A stretch of 60,935 nt of DNA, from assembly GCF_000220395.1 (NCBI RefSeq), contig NW_004086975.1, positions 1 to 60,935 on the forward strand, written 5' to 3'. Within the stretch, counting starts at the first letter, position 1. Every line of letters begins with the position of its first letter. The notes below the pieces were generated by a model. The model worked only from the letters and a program-made list of their open reading frames with translations, had not been told where the DNA came from and searched no databases. The translations under genes were made by a program, and so were the position numbers. This DNA is from Ichthyophthirius multifiliis. Lineage: Eukaryota; Ciliophora; Oligohymenophorea; Hymenostomatida. Below, one piece after another: positions 24,718-37,300 of this stretch.

Positions 24718-26804
24718 TCAATTTAAATTTAATTTTATATTTTTTAATTTCTCGTTTTCTTATTCATTAATAATACAAAAACCAAATTTTCTTTTATTGT
24801 TATCATTATCTTTGTTATCACACGTAATTTAATTTAATTAAGATAGTGTAAGAAACAAATTATCTTTATATTTTTTGAAAGCATATTGAATACATTTCTT
24901 AGTTTATATATCAAATTAATCATACATCTAATCATTATATTAATTACTATTATGGTTTATTATTTTCTGATCTAAAGATTAGTAATTTTCTAATTCTCTG
25001 TTTACACTTAAATGATTGAGCCTATAAGGAACTTTTATTGAATTTTTGGAGTTTTTAAAACAACTTGCACTTATAATTTTTTTCAAAGCGGGTTAATATG
25101 TTCTTAATTAAAATTTTTATTATTATTACCTATAGGCAATATGTATATTATCATTACCTTTCTAAATGGAATTTTTAAGTAAATTTTTATCGTAATTATG
25201 AATGAAATAATGATTGTGTTTTTCTTTTTTTTAATTTATTTCATTATTTTTTTCTTCACTATTGTAAGCATTTACATCTTTTGGATTCATAAAAAGCTCA
25301 AAATCATCTTCACTTTCAGAAGAAACAAAGAATTAATCAATGTCATTAGTATTTTATTGCTTAATTTTTTTTAACATTTTATATTATTTAGTGTTTTCTT
25401 CTTCCATTCTTTTAAGTTAAGTGACCACTTTTTAAATTCCTAATCTTTTCTAATCTGAAGAGTCAGGTTCACTTTTTCCTTTAATCATTTTATTATGATA
25501 ATAAAGAGCAGTTTCAAGTTATCCTTTATAATAATATTATATTCCGATTAAATCGTATGCTTTTAATTCTTATTCCTTTTAATTTATAAACCAAGCAACT
25601 CTTAGCATTTTTATGTAATAATACATGGACAAATCATTTTGTTTAAGTTAAGAAAAACAAAATCCAATATTTTTATAACAAATAAGTCTAAAGTTATACA
25701 AAAAAGGAATAACTACTAGATTTTTAGATTATTTGAAAAATTCTATTGCTTTTGCATAGTTTTTATTAAATTTACATACTTTACCAACCATGATATAAGT
25801 ATAAATTTATAAAAAAATATTCTTAGATTTATTAACTTCATCAACTAATTTTTAAATAATGATATCAAATTTATCTCTATCATTAACAATTGCGTTTCCT
25901 TCTTTGAAATAAGGAATAAGTTTCAATATCAGATTTATTGTATTTTGTGCTAATTATTTAAAATTTATATCTATCAATTCATTTATTTTTACTTCAGATA
26001 TTACATTGTTTTATTTCTTGATTTTCTTCGATTCATATTCCAAAAATTCTATAAGTTATTAAGAATATTTTAATCTAGTTAAGCTTTTTCCATATTGCAT
26101 TTAAATCAACTTTTTACTATCACTATCACTAGTTTAACCATAAATATTATATATTTCTGGTTTATTTAAAACTTTTTTTAGTATTAGCTCTTTGGAAGTG
26201 CAAGTTTATTAATCTTATTTTTATTAATTTTTTCATTATATTTATAAATTTATTATTATGTATTTTCATTTAATTGTGAATTATTTTGATTTTTAATTTA
26301 TTTTAGCTTTGCTCTCATTTAAAATATTTAATAAATAGAAAGCTAGTTTTTTTTATATTATTTATCAACACTATTTTTTTATTCAATTTATTCCTATTAA
26401 TATTAAGTTTTATAATTTGAAAAATTAACTGAAATAGTAGTTTGTTCTGTATTTGCTATGTTATCGATTGTAGATATTGTATTTTTGAATCTTTTAGCAT
26501 GCTTATTTTTACTAATATTAATATTTGTAGATTTTTTCGGATTATAATAATATTTATTATTTATATTCTTACATTTATATTATTCCAACTCTAACATGCT
26601 TTATTAATTTATATTAATAATATCTGTATTTATTTTTAGACTCTCTTATTTTTTAATCTCTTTAGTTTAAAATGCTTAACTTGCATCTGATTTATTAAGC
26701 ATTTATATTGATTTATTATCTATTAATTATAATTTATAATTTTCCAAAGAAACATTTTTAATTGCCGTCGAATAAGCAACTTTACGCTGAGTGTATAAAG
26801 CCAT
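24718..26804 (-). CDS. TPR-like repeat protein
   Basis: Minus strand from ATG 26804 (MALYTQRKVAYSTAIKN) to TGA 24718. The N-terminal third is Asn/Lys/Gln-rich and looks disordered. The middle holds helical pairs typical of tetratricopeptide repeats: YAKAIEFFKQSKNLVVIPFL, SMYYYIKMLRVAWFINQ, and AYDLIGIQYYYKGQLETALY. The C-terminal third is charged (SSESEDDFELFMNPKD) and Asn-rich. TPR proteins are scaffolds, and ciliates have many such genes, often linked to cilia, but no specific role can be assigned. At least two short introns are needed, including one near 26190-26230. Confidence 0.7.
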
Positions 26805-27060
26805 AATTTTTAGTTTTTAAAATTTATGGAATTTATGACTAAGATTAATACCACTCTTTTAGTTCATTTTTTTATTTTTTAATTTTCAAATAAAATTTAA
26901 AAAAAATTAATTTAATAGTTAAAATTTAATTAATTAAATAATTTTTAAAAATTAGTAATTATTTAATAATTAATATTTTTTAATAAAATAATAAATTAAA
27001 CCCATAAATTTAAATTTTAACAACTTTAATAATATATATTAAATAAACTTCATATATATT

Positions 27061-27083
27061 TGGGACCCGAAAGGGTCATCCGT

Positions 27084-27115
<32 letters not shown>

Positions 27116-27166
27116 GGCCCCTGCGCGAAGGATGACACGCTCAAAGCGAGAAGGATTCCCCATTTT
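27061..27166 (+). ncRNA. U6 spliceosomal snRNA
   Basis: A GC-rich island in an AT desert. Hallmarks in order: a 5' stem-loop (GGGACCCGAAAGGGTC), AAAATTGGAACGATACAGAG including the ACAGAGA box that pairs with the 5' splice site, the AGC triad in GATTAGCATGGCCCC, the internal stem-loop (CTGCGCGAAGGATGAC), and a T-run at 27163-27170 that fits RNA polymerase III termination. The loop reads GCGCGAAGG, one G more than the common GCGCAAGG. TATA-like sequence lies about 10-40 bases upstream, as expected for a type 3 Pol III promoter. The 5' end could be one or two bases either way. Confidence 0.96.
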
Positions 27167-29083
27167 TTTTTCATATTTTATATTAAATTTATTAAAAATT
27201 ATAGTATTTGATTTTTCTTTTGTTTTCTTAGCATATTAAATATAAAATATATTTAAAAATTGTAATTAAATATATTTATATAAAATTTTACAATATTATT
27301 ATTTTATTTAATTTATAAAAATAATTTATACTTATATTATAAATAAAAGATAAAATAATCATTATATTATGAAAAATACTATTTTTAATTTTAATATGTT
27401 AATAATTAATTTATTTAGTTAAAGTAAATTATTTATTTTATAAAATATACATGAAATATAAACTTGATAATTATAAGTTTTATATTGTAAATAATATTGA
27501 TATTTATATTTTTATTATACAATTTTTTTTTTATAAAATATATATTATTTTAATTTAAAAAATATTTTACATAATTTTATTATTAATTAATTTTTTTTTC
27601 TATTAATTATCTTTTTATTATACTAGGCATTATATTTTTTGAAAGCAATGTTGTACTATATATATTTGTTTATAATTTAGCCATTTTCTATTTTTTTTAC
27701 TGTTTATTAATAATACCGTTAAAAATTTTATTTAAACTATTCGCTTATAAAATATTAAAAATAATAAATTTGAAATTAGTAATTTATTTTTTATTTTACT
27801 AAGTTATATATTTATATTATTTTATAAAAAGCAATATTTTAATATTTATTTCTTTCAATTTAAACTCATAAATATTATTTTATTGCTTATTTAAAAATTT
27901 AATAAATATCATTATATAAGATTCAAAAAAATAATAAATAATATAACCTCTAAGTATTTAAAAATAAAGCAAAAATAATATTCAATAATTTATTATAATT
28001 TAATTTTATAAGAATAATAATATATATAATCAAAATTATGTAAATAATAATATATTAAAAATATTTAAATATTAAATAATAAATAACCAAATATGATTAT
28101 ATTATTACAAAATATTATATATATTTGAAATATATATCAAAAATATAGATTTTTTTTTATTTTATTTTAACTTATTCTGTTTTTTATTATTTTTAATTTA
28201 TTTTCTTATTAAATACATTAGTTTATAATAAACATTATTATATGGATAAATAAATTTTAAACAACTATTCTAATTTTTAATTATTAATCATCTATAAGAT
28301 GGTTATTTCTATAATTTGTATCTATACAATACTTTCAAACTCTCGAATTACCTTTTATAATAATTTATAGTTAATTTAATCAAAATCATTAAAATAAAAT
28401 ATATAAAATATTTTTAATTTTAAAGTTTATACATTAATTCAATTTTTTTTTTGGTATTTATCAATAAAAATAATAATAGGTCATATTCATTTTTGCTTAA
28501 ATCATTGATATCAAAAGAAAAATAATTTTGCTTTTATTAATATTAGTAAAATATTTTTATTATTAAATATTTAATCATATAACTAATTTTATGATATGCT
28601 AATACAATAAATATTATTTTTTATATTTGATGATTAACTATATAAAATATTTAATATTTTTATTAAAAAAACATTAATTTTTAATAATATTTTATAAAAA
28701 AGTGGAATTATTTTACATTAATAATATTATTATAAGTATAGAAAAATTGTAGAAGCCATTTAAAAAACAATATATTTTATTTTTTATATATAATTTTATT
28801 TTTTTAAATATTAATTTGGTATAAATTTTCTACTAAAATCTTTTTTATACAATATTATTATTTATCGAATTAAAATAATTTATAATGTGTTTATATTATT
28901 TTATAAAAATATAATTTAAATTTTTCATTATATTTTATTTTACATATTTAATTCTAATTTTTCTAAAAGTATAATTAAATATAATATCTAATAACTAGTT
29001 TTTTATTTATATATTTTAAAATTGTAAATAATAATTGATATAATTATTATAAAATTTAATACTTAATATTTTTTTTTAGTAAA
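27167..29083. other. AT desert without recognised genes
   Basis: About 1.9 kb of AT-rich sequence after U6. I found no conserved peptide and no further GC-rich RNA island. Scattered short open stretches are no longer than chance when TGA is the only stop. Confidence 0.6.
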
Positions 29084-30117
29084 TCATTTCTTTTAATTTA
29101 GAATTTTATTTTTTAATATCTTAACCCTAGAAAAAATTCTAGTATCAAATCCATTAACCTTATGAATAATATAATAAATTAAAAAAATGTAATTACCCTT
29201 GAGCTTTTAGTTTTTTACTTTCTATATTCTTCTTCTTCATTTACATGAAATCCTTATTATTATTAAATTATTTTTCTATTTTTAATTGCTTATTCTCTCA
29301 AATACTGTTCTTTGAGGACTTAAAGCTATTTTTATAAAATAGTAAATAATTATTTATAATTGAATATAAAAATTAAATAATAAACTTTGTCTTTCTCATT
29401 TACTCCATAAGTCTCATTATCTGGTTAAAATGTTGGATGATCAATTTTATTCATATTTTTATACAGTCCAAGAGAATGAATTTTTTTTAATTTATTAAAA
29501 TTTTTCTTCTGATTATAAAAATTATGACCTTGTATAATCATCTTCCATATAAATAATATTATTAAAGAATATATTTTTAAATTTCCTATAAATAAAAGTT
29601 TCTTTATTTTATATTGTTAATAAAAAGTTACCCTGATTTAACATTTTATTTTGGCAAAACAACATCACCATTTTCATCTCTAAATCTTCTTGGATTTAAA
29701 TTTTTATTATTTAGTGGTTAGTATTAATATGCACTACTTACACTTTAATAAATATTTTTAATTAATATTTTTTTTATTTAAATAGATACATAGTAGGCAT
29801 TATTTTTTATGTTTTAAAACATTATCTATGAATTATATTTTTCATTTATTATTTTTCATACTTTCTTTTTATTTAATCTGGATCTAAATATAAATCTTCT
29901 ATTAATTGTAATAATTATTATATATTCTATTTTTATATACATTGATAAGTTATTGGATTAAAAACATTTTTATTATTTTTTCCTATCTAAACATTTCTTA
30001 AATTAAATTCAACTCCAATAATATAAAAAAACTCTATTGAATTTAATTAAATATAATAAAATTACTTTTTTTTTTAGTTATATATTTAGGAGAATAAAAC
30101 TTGCTATTTTTAATCAT
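29084..30117 (-). CDS. Hypothetical protein, conserved-looking
   Basis: Minus strand from ATG 30117 (MIKNSKFYSPKYITKKK) to TGA 29084. Exons assembled by eye read: GVEFNLRNVQIGKNNKNVFN; QLLQLIEDLYLDPDQIKRKY; NPRRFRDENGDVVLPKQNVK; IDHPTFQPDNETYGVNEKDK; LQVLKEQYLREQAIKNRK; and VNGFDTRIFSRVKILKNKIL. The short Pro/Gly-containing motifs between helices, plus NPRRFRDENGDVV and ETYGV, look like a conserved axonemal or microtubule-associated small protein, but I cannot name the family and offer that only as a guess. Around 330 residues with four or five introns. Confidence 0.55.
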
Positions 30118-30339
30118 TATTATCAAATACAAAAATTATTAATAATCAAATATTTAAAATATTATATAAAATTTATCAAAATTTTAATTAAATTATGCTT
30201 AAATTAAAAAAAAGAAGTAAGTTAAAACATTAAAATAATACAACAATTCATAAAAAATACGCATATAAAAATAAATACTGTTAAATTTAATATAAAAAAT
30301 AAGCATAAACATAAACAATAAATAAGTAAAAAGTTAATT

Positions 30340-30402
<63 letters not shown>

Positions 30403-33400
30403 CGGTATATTTTATTAATTAGTTGTAAGCCCTTAACAGTTATATCTTATTGAAGATCTTCTTCTTACAATACTACTATAGGATCTTTCCATTTTTTTAT
30501 GTTCCATTGGATCTTCTCTAAATAATTTAATTTTATTAAATAAAGAATTAGGATATATTTTTATTAAAACTCCCATAAACAATGATCCTAACCCTAAAGC
30601 TATACAAATTAAATGTTATAATAAGCTTAATTTGCTAACTCCTACATATTCTCCACCAAATTCAACCATTAAATATTAAATTATAAAAGTACCAATAATA
30701 ATTAACCAAAATAAAGCATTATTAAATAATCCAGAAAAGACATTAATTTCATGTTTTTCTAGTTTTCTTGCATTAAATTCATTAAAGACTTACATTAAAA
30801 CAAAAGCCTAAAAAAATATAGTAAAATGTACACATTTTTCTTATGTAAAATGTTTCATTCCTATAGAGCTTTAAATCCCTAACCAATTAGGGAATTTAAA
30901 TAGAATTAAGCTTAACATTATAATTTAATATAGACTTTATCCAAAAATATTTCTCCACCTATATTTATATAATAAAATATATTTAAAAATAAAAATATTA
31001 CATATTTGGCGTTATTATTGAATCATTTCTTCCATAAGGTTTTCTAAGTAAGAGATTATCGTTAGGAGATTCTGTCGAAAGTGCCAAAGAAGCAAATGTA
31101 TCCATGATTAAATTTACCCAAAGCATTTATATTGAATTTAAAGGGGATTATTTTAAAACTACAGCACCCATAAAACACATAAACAATGCAACAGCATTAA
31201 CTGTTAATTAAAATTAAATAAACTTTCTTATAGAATCGTATATATTTCTCCCATATTTACACGCAGTAATGATACTCGCAAAATTATCATCTAATAAAAT
31301 TATTCCAGCAGCTTCTTTTGCCACTTCAGTACCAGTTATTCCCATTGCAAACCCTACATCTGCTTTTTTCAACGCAGGAGCATCATTTGTACTATTTTTT
31401 TATTTAATTTTTTTTTAATTATATATATTATATACCCATCTCCAGTAACTGCTACTACTTCCTACATTTAAATTAATCCTGTAACAAGGACATATTTATC
31501 ATCAGGAGTAGATCTTGCTAAAACTTTCAATTCTTTAACTATATTTTAAAAAATATCAAAATTAGTGACCTTGGCAGCTCCTCTATCTTCAATACTTTAT
31601 GCATAAGGATTTTCATAAGTAATTCCTCCTACTAACTCTCTAAATTTTTTTCCTTCCATTACTTCATAATTATCTAAAAAAATATATTTAAAAAAAAAAA
31701 AAATATATCTACTATTATTAATTTTAGCATCTGCATTTAAAATTCCGCAATCCTTCGCTATCGCAATTGCAGTATTAATATTATCTCCAGTAACCATTCT
31801 AACTTTAATTCCAGCTGTATAACATGTTTTTATAGCTCTGGGAATTTCCAGCCTTAAAGGATCTTTAATGCCTGCAATAGCTATCAAAGTAAGGTTAGTT
31901 TCTAAATAATTTTCATTTAAATTTCCTGCATTTAATCCTGGTATAATTTCAATATCTTTATATGCTAATGCAAGCGTTCTTAAAGCCTAATCAGCGAATC
32001 TTTTAATGACCTAAGATTTTATTTTTTCTTTCTAATTAAAATCACATACCATATTTTCATTTCTACATTTAATATACGTGCATCTTTCCAAAATTACCTC
32101 ACTAGCTCCTTTTACATAAATTCTAAAAAAATTAGGACTATAACGATACACAGTAGTCATTTTTTTCCTTGTACTGCTAAAAGGAAGAATTCTAACTATA
32201 TTATCGGAAGGCCTAAATGCTTAATATCCAAAACCCAATTAATCAACAAGTTCGATTAACGCACATTCAGTTTTGTTGCCTGTTTATATCCATTTATTTG
32301 TAAGTACATTTTTATTTGGGTATGCGGATGAATTTATGCATATACATTCTGCTAGTAAATTTGTTAAGTTCTAGGCTATTTAATCTCTTCGGATTTAATC
32401 TCTTCTATATATTCGATTATCAATATAAATATTCGATACTGTCATTATATTTTAGGTCAATGTTCCTTTGTATTTTAGTTTGTTTTTTGTATTTTTTTTA
32501 AAATTATTTATTTAACCTGTTTTATCTGAGAATATATTGGTCACACCTCCCATAATTTCACAGGAAGAAAGTTACTTAACTAAATTATTTTCATCTTTCA
32601 TTTTATTTACTGAAAATGCCAAAGCTATAGTCACGGCTAAAGGAAGTCCTTCAGGAACTGCCACAACGACAATAGTAACAGCAATTAAAAAACTATTAAT
32701 TAACACCTTTAAACTTGATATGCATGCAAAACAATGATTTCCAATAATAATATTAACAACTAAATGAATAATTAAAGCAATCATAGTTAATCCAGCTGCA
32801 ATTGTACCTATTTTACCTTTTTTAAAATAAATAAATAAATAAATAAATAAATAAATATATAAATACCAATATCTTCAGCAACAGTTTCAAGTTTTTATTA
32901 TAATGGAGTAGGTGGTTATTCATCTTGTAATTTTTCTTTAAGTTTTCCTAATTATGTATTCGATCCTACTGTACAAACTAGCAACAAACCACTTCCATCC
33001 ATGACTTTGGACCCAGAAATAAGGAAAAAAGTTGCCGATTATATTTCTCCTTATAACGCAGGACATTTAGTTACAGCTTCACTTTCTCCTGTAATACTAG
33101 ACTCATCCATTGTTATTTCACTTCCTTCTAAAAGTATACCATCCACAGGCATAACATCACCGATTTAAATGTGTAAAATATCGCCTACAACTAACTCTTT
33201 ACAGTCTATCTGTTTCACTTTCCCATCTCTATTTACTTATACAAATAATTCTTCACGTTTAGCTGTTAACTTTTAGAATTATTTTTCTTTTACATAATTA
33301 TTACCGGATTATAAACTAACTATTATTGTTACTGCCAATAATATTGTACCGCCTTCCATCCAACCCTTTTCTAAGCCGTCTTCCATTATCCCTATCGTAG

Positions 33401-33743
33401 TTGATACGAACGAAGCAATGCATAATATTTAAAGCATTAAATCTTCAAAACATTCGAAAATCATTTCCCATAATGTTTTTAGTTTTTTTTGCATAGGCTG
33501 GTTTTTGCCATAAAATTCTCCTCGTTCATGTAACTCTTCAGGTTTAGAATTTATTCCGGTTTTTACATTTGAAAAAAGTTAATCGACAATGGCCTGGGCA
33601 CCTCCTAAAACCATTAATTTATTTTAACTTATTTTGTCTCTTATATTATCTATTTCAAAAAGACTTGCTAATTCTTAAGGGTCTATGTTAAACTGGAAGA
33701 TTGGTTATTCATCCTCTTCTGTTTATTTATAATTTTTTGACAT
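30340..33743 (-). CDS. P-type Ca2+-transporting ATPase (PMCA/P2B type) with poly-Gln tail
   Basis: Pumps Ca2+ out of the cytosol across the plasma or alveolar membrane. ATG 33743 (MSKNYKQTEEDEQPIF) to TGA 30340, about six exons. Motifs: DESSITGES (actuator), [12 protein letters not shown] (M4), FSDKTG|TLTQN (phosphorylated Asp, split by an intron near 32485-32520), [32 protein letters not shown], and [19 protein letters not shown] (hinge, also split). It ends with [16 protein letters not shown] (M6) and four more membrane segments. PEGLP in M4 and LWVNLIMDT in M6 are P2B signatures. A short basic tail follows ([13 protein letters not shown], possible kinase sites), then Gln-Gln-Asn-Ile-Pro-Glu and 19 glutamines. 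Long calmodulin-binding tails of animal PMCAs are absent. ORFs at 31597-31887 and 32572-32784 (minus) are exons of it; plus-strand ones are shadows. Confidence 0.95.
30343..30399 (-). repeat. (TAA)19 microsatellite encoding a 19-Gln C-terminus
   Basis: Nineteen uninterrupted TTA triplets on the plus strand (57 bases). On the minus strand they are TAA codons in frame with the Ca2+-ATPase, preceded by GAA (Glu) and followed directly by TGA. With TAA read as Gln they add a poly-glutamine tail. Confidence 0.9.
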
Positions 33744-33934
33744 TAATCAATTTTTGTTATTTTTTTATTTTTCTTTATTATTTTTTTCTCTTCTTCTTTT
33801 TACTTTTAATAATTATAATTTAACAGAAAAAAAATAATATTTAAAAAATGAAGTAAAAATAAGAGATATAAAAATATAATTAATAATATACAAAAAAGAT
33901 AATTATTATGGTTTGCCATGCCATATTGTTTATT

Positions 33935-34120
33935 TCAAAAATTACATGTATTTTAAAATTTTTTTAATATATTCTATAATTAAATGTTTTTATTTTTTTT
34001 AATATTTAAATCCAACTCTTCATCTTTTACTTTAAATTATTAAATAATTTCGTTTTATTCTAAAATATATATTATTTTTTTCATTAAATCAATATATTTA
34101 TAATAATATTATCTAAACAT
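33935..34120 (-). CDS. Small hypothetical protein (61 aa)
   Basis: A single open exon from ATG 34120 to TGA 33935 using the ciliate code. It begins MFRQYYYKYIDLMKKI and has a helical Glu/Lys/Gln-rich body (YILEQNEIIQQFKVKDEELD). It lies 190 bases upstream of the Ca2+-ATPase start on the same strand. The amino acid mix resembles real genes nearby, but length and composition alone are weak evidence. Confidence 0.35.
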
Positions 34121-34325
34121 TCTAAAATAAAAAGATATAAAAATATAAAAACGTCAAAAATTATAATATGTACTCTGAGTGAATAGATAGTCTAAATAAA
34201 GGTTTTTTAGGTGCATTTGGCAATTAATCAGCTATTTAATTAATCAATTCTGCAAAAGGTAAATGATCCTTGAAATATTTACTAATAAAAAGTTTATAAA
34301 AATAATAATTTGAAAAAAAAAAAAT

Positions 34326-37300
34326 TCAAAAACGTTAAAAGAATATTTTTTAAATATTCTTAATTTATACATATATATTTTTTAAAAAATGATGTTTCTT
34401 AATTTAAATTATTTTTATTGATTTTATAATGCAATATTATATACCGTATTTTAAAAAGCTTTTTTAATTAATTTTAATTGGTTTTGAGCATATATTCAAC
34501 TCTTTTTAAATTTATTTATTTGATATTATAATCAATAAATTCTTTTTTCTATTTTTAATACTATAAAAAAATTAATATTTTATAGATTTATTTATATTTA
34601 ATACTTCCAATATTGCTTTTTGATTTCTTTAAATATTTATTTTTAAAATACGATCAATAATAATCTGCTTTACAACAGTTTCTGCTTAAGTTGCAATCTC
34701 CATTAAGTTTTCATCGTTAATTTTTAAAAATTCTAATTTTAACTATAAATTTTGTGGTAATATGATATCAAAAGCATTTGCAGAAACAGGTAGAATAGAA
34801 TTTCTGAAATTAAAATGATGTTCTTTTTTCTATTTTCTTGATATTATATTTTTTTCATCTTCATCCTCTATTTATAATAATTTATTTTATTATTCTTCTT
34901 CTTATTCATCTTAAAATTTAAAAATAACATTTTTCCCTTTACTTGGACTTTCAGTATTTTATACATCTTCCTATTCAGATTTAATTCTTTTAATTTTTCT
35001 TATTTTTTTATTTGAAAAAAATTCCCAAAATATATAATTTATATTTTTACAATTAGCACAAAATATTTTAAATTGGCGAACTTTATTAAGTTTTTAAATT
35101 TATAATATTCTGCAAACTTTATTTTTGCTCTTCAATTTAAGCTTTCTAAAAGTGATTATCCTAGTCAAAATACTAAATTTTTCTAGTATTACTTCTTTTT
35201 CTTTTTAAATAATCACTAAAATTATTAGCTGCTCCTTCCACACTAACAAATTCATTAGCATTTATTAATACTGTAGATATTGATCTTGTTTTTTTGGTAT
35301 CTAATTGAGACATCTGGGTTTAATTAGAAACCAGAGAATTATTATTGCTATTAATGCTATTTTTTTACAAAGCATATAATCCATATAGCTTTTAAAATTT
35401 TTGAATATAGAAATCATGTTTACTATCTAAATTAATAGAAAATATTTATTATTTGAATTAAAACAATATATGGCTATCCCAAATTTAACATAAAGTTCTT
35501 TTATAATATTAAAGAGTGGTCAGGGACCATTAAATAAAGTTTTATATATAAATAACTGTATTTCTTTTAATAGTTAACTTTATAAAAACTTTTCTCTTTA
35601 TCTTTTATATCAAAGCATGTAATACTATTAATTTAGCTGATTATATTTTCTTTTGAATAAATTTTTTGTCTTACCAAACTTTGATAATATATTTAATTAA
35701 ATTTATTTACTTATGTGATAATAAAACGATATTTTTCTTAACTAAATATTACCTTACATGAAATTATATTTTTTTAACTCTGCTTTTCTAAAAAAAAGTA
35801 ATTCTTAAATAATCCTAATAAATTTAATTCAAATTGTATAAAGCAGAACAAATCATTTCTGTTTATAAATAAACTAGCCAATTATATCTTATAGAATCTT
35901 AATTTTATTAGATTTTTTTCTCAGATTAAATCATATTTTAAAATTATATGCCTTTCTATAATATTAATTATCTTTTATTCTCTGATTCGATTCTTTTACC
36001 GTTTTCAATTTCCTTTTTCTTATTAATTGCCCTTTATGTTTTATATTATCTTAACATAGAGTTATTCTTTATATGTTCTAGCTTTTATTACTTTAATATA
36101 TAATTACTTTTGAATCTCTATTTTTTTAGAAAATCTCCTTCAGGAATATTCGTGAAATTAATTTTATTATAATTATTTAATTTGCTGTATTATAAACTAC
36201 TTTATGTATTATTAAATATTATTTATCCACTATCCTATTAGCCTACTTATTTTTAACTTATACTCTATTCAATCGTTTAAGTTTGATCTTTTTTTAAATC
36301 TTATAAATATTATTTTTCTTATTTATTTAGGTTTAACAGCGTACCATCTTTTATTACTTCTTAGTATTTTTTTTTTATTGAATTATCTATTTTTACTCTT
36401 TATTTTAAAAAATCATCATCTTTTTCTCTTATATTTTTTAAAAGGTTGTCATTATTTTATTTTCTTGAACTCAACTAATATTCCTTGTAAATTAAATCTA
36501 TTTATTCTTTAAATATACCATCAACTAAAACTCCTTTAGGTTTCTAAGTTCTATAAATTCGGGGATCATTTTTGAGATTTTTATTTATTTCTATTTATTT
36601 CAATTAATCATGATATTCAAATTCATCTTAATGAATTTTTATTTTTTATGAGACTTCATCAATAATAATTTCTCTTTTAAATTTAAAAATATAAAATAAA
36701 AATAGTTATATAAATTACTTTTTAATATCACTCATTTCATCTTATTATGTTTTAAATTTTTTAAACATCATATTACTTGCATTCGTATTTTAATTTTATT
36801 TATTTAATTTATTTAAATTATTACATTTATTACTTTTATTATTTTAAAGTTATTAAGATTATTTTTTCTATAAAACAAACTTTTTTATTTTTTTAGGATT
36901 TTAATCTTATCTTTAAGAATTTGAAAATGATCTCAAAAATTAACTTTAAGAAACACTTTTTTAAAATAACGCTTACTGTAAATCTTTTTGGTCTAAACTC
37001 TTTAAATTTAAAATTTTTTTTTTGTCCATTTTTTTAGAATAAAATTATTTTATTAATATTGATTTTTATTAAGCATTTTCTAATATTCGTTAACAAAACT
37101 ATTTTATGTTATTAATTGCTAACTTATTCTATTTTTCGCAACAAATAACAACCATGAATTAATCTCCACATGCAACGTCTACACATTTTTCGTTTATTAA
37201 TTCTTCTATGCATAAAGGATAGTTATACTCTTTTGTAGTATTATGGCCTAAAGAATTATTTACACTTTTTTTTTAATAAAATAAAATAAATAAATAAAAA

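Noticed and set aside
30340-30400. TTA/TAA repeat as a simple intergenic microsatellite
   Set aside because: It is in frame with the Ca2+-ATPase and directly followed by TGA, so it was annotated as coding.
32316-32737. Two plus-strand ORFs (32316-32501 and 32537-32737)
   Set aside because: Antisense shadows of Ca2+-ATPase exons and an intron.
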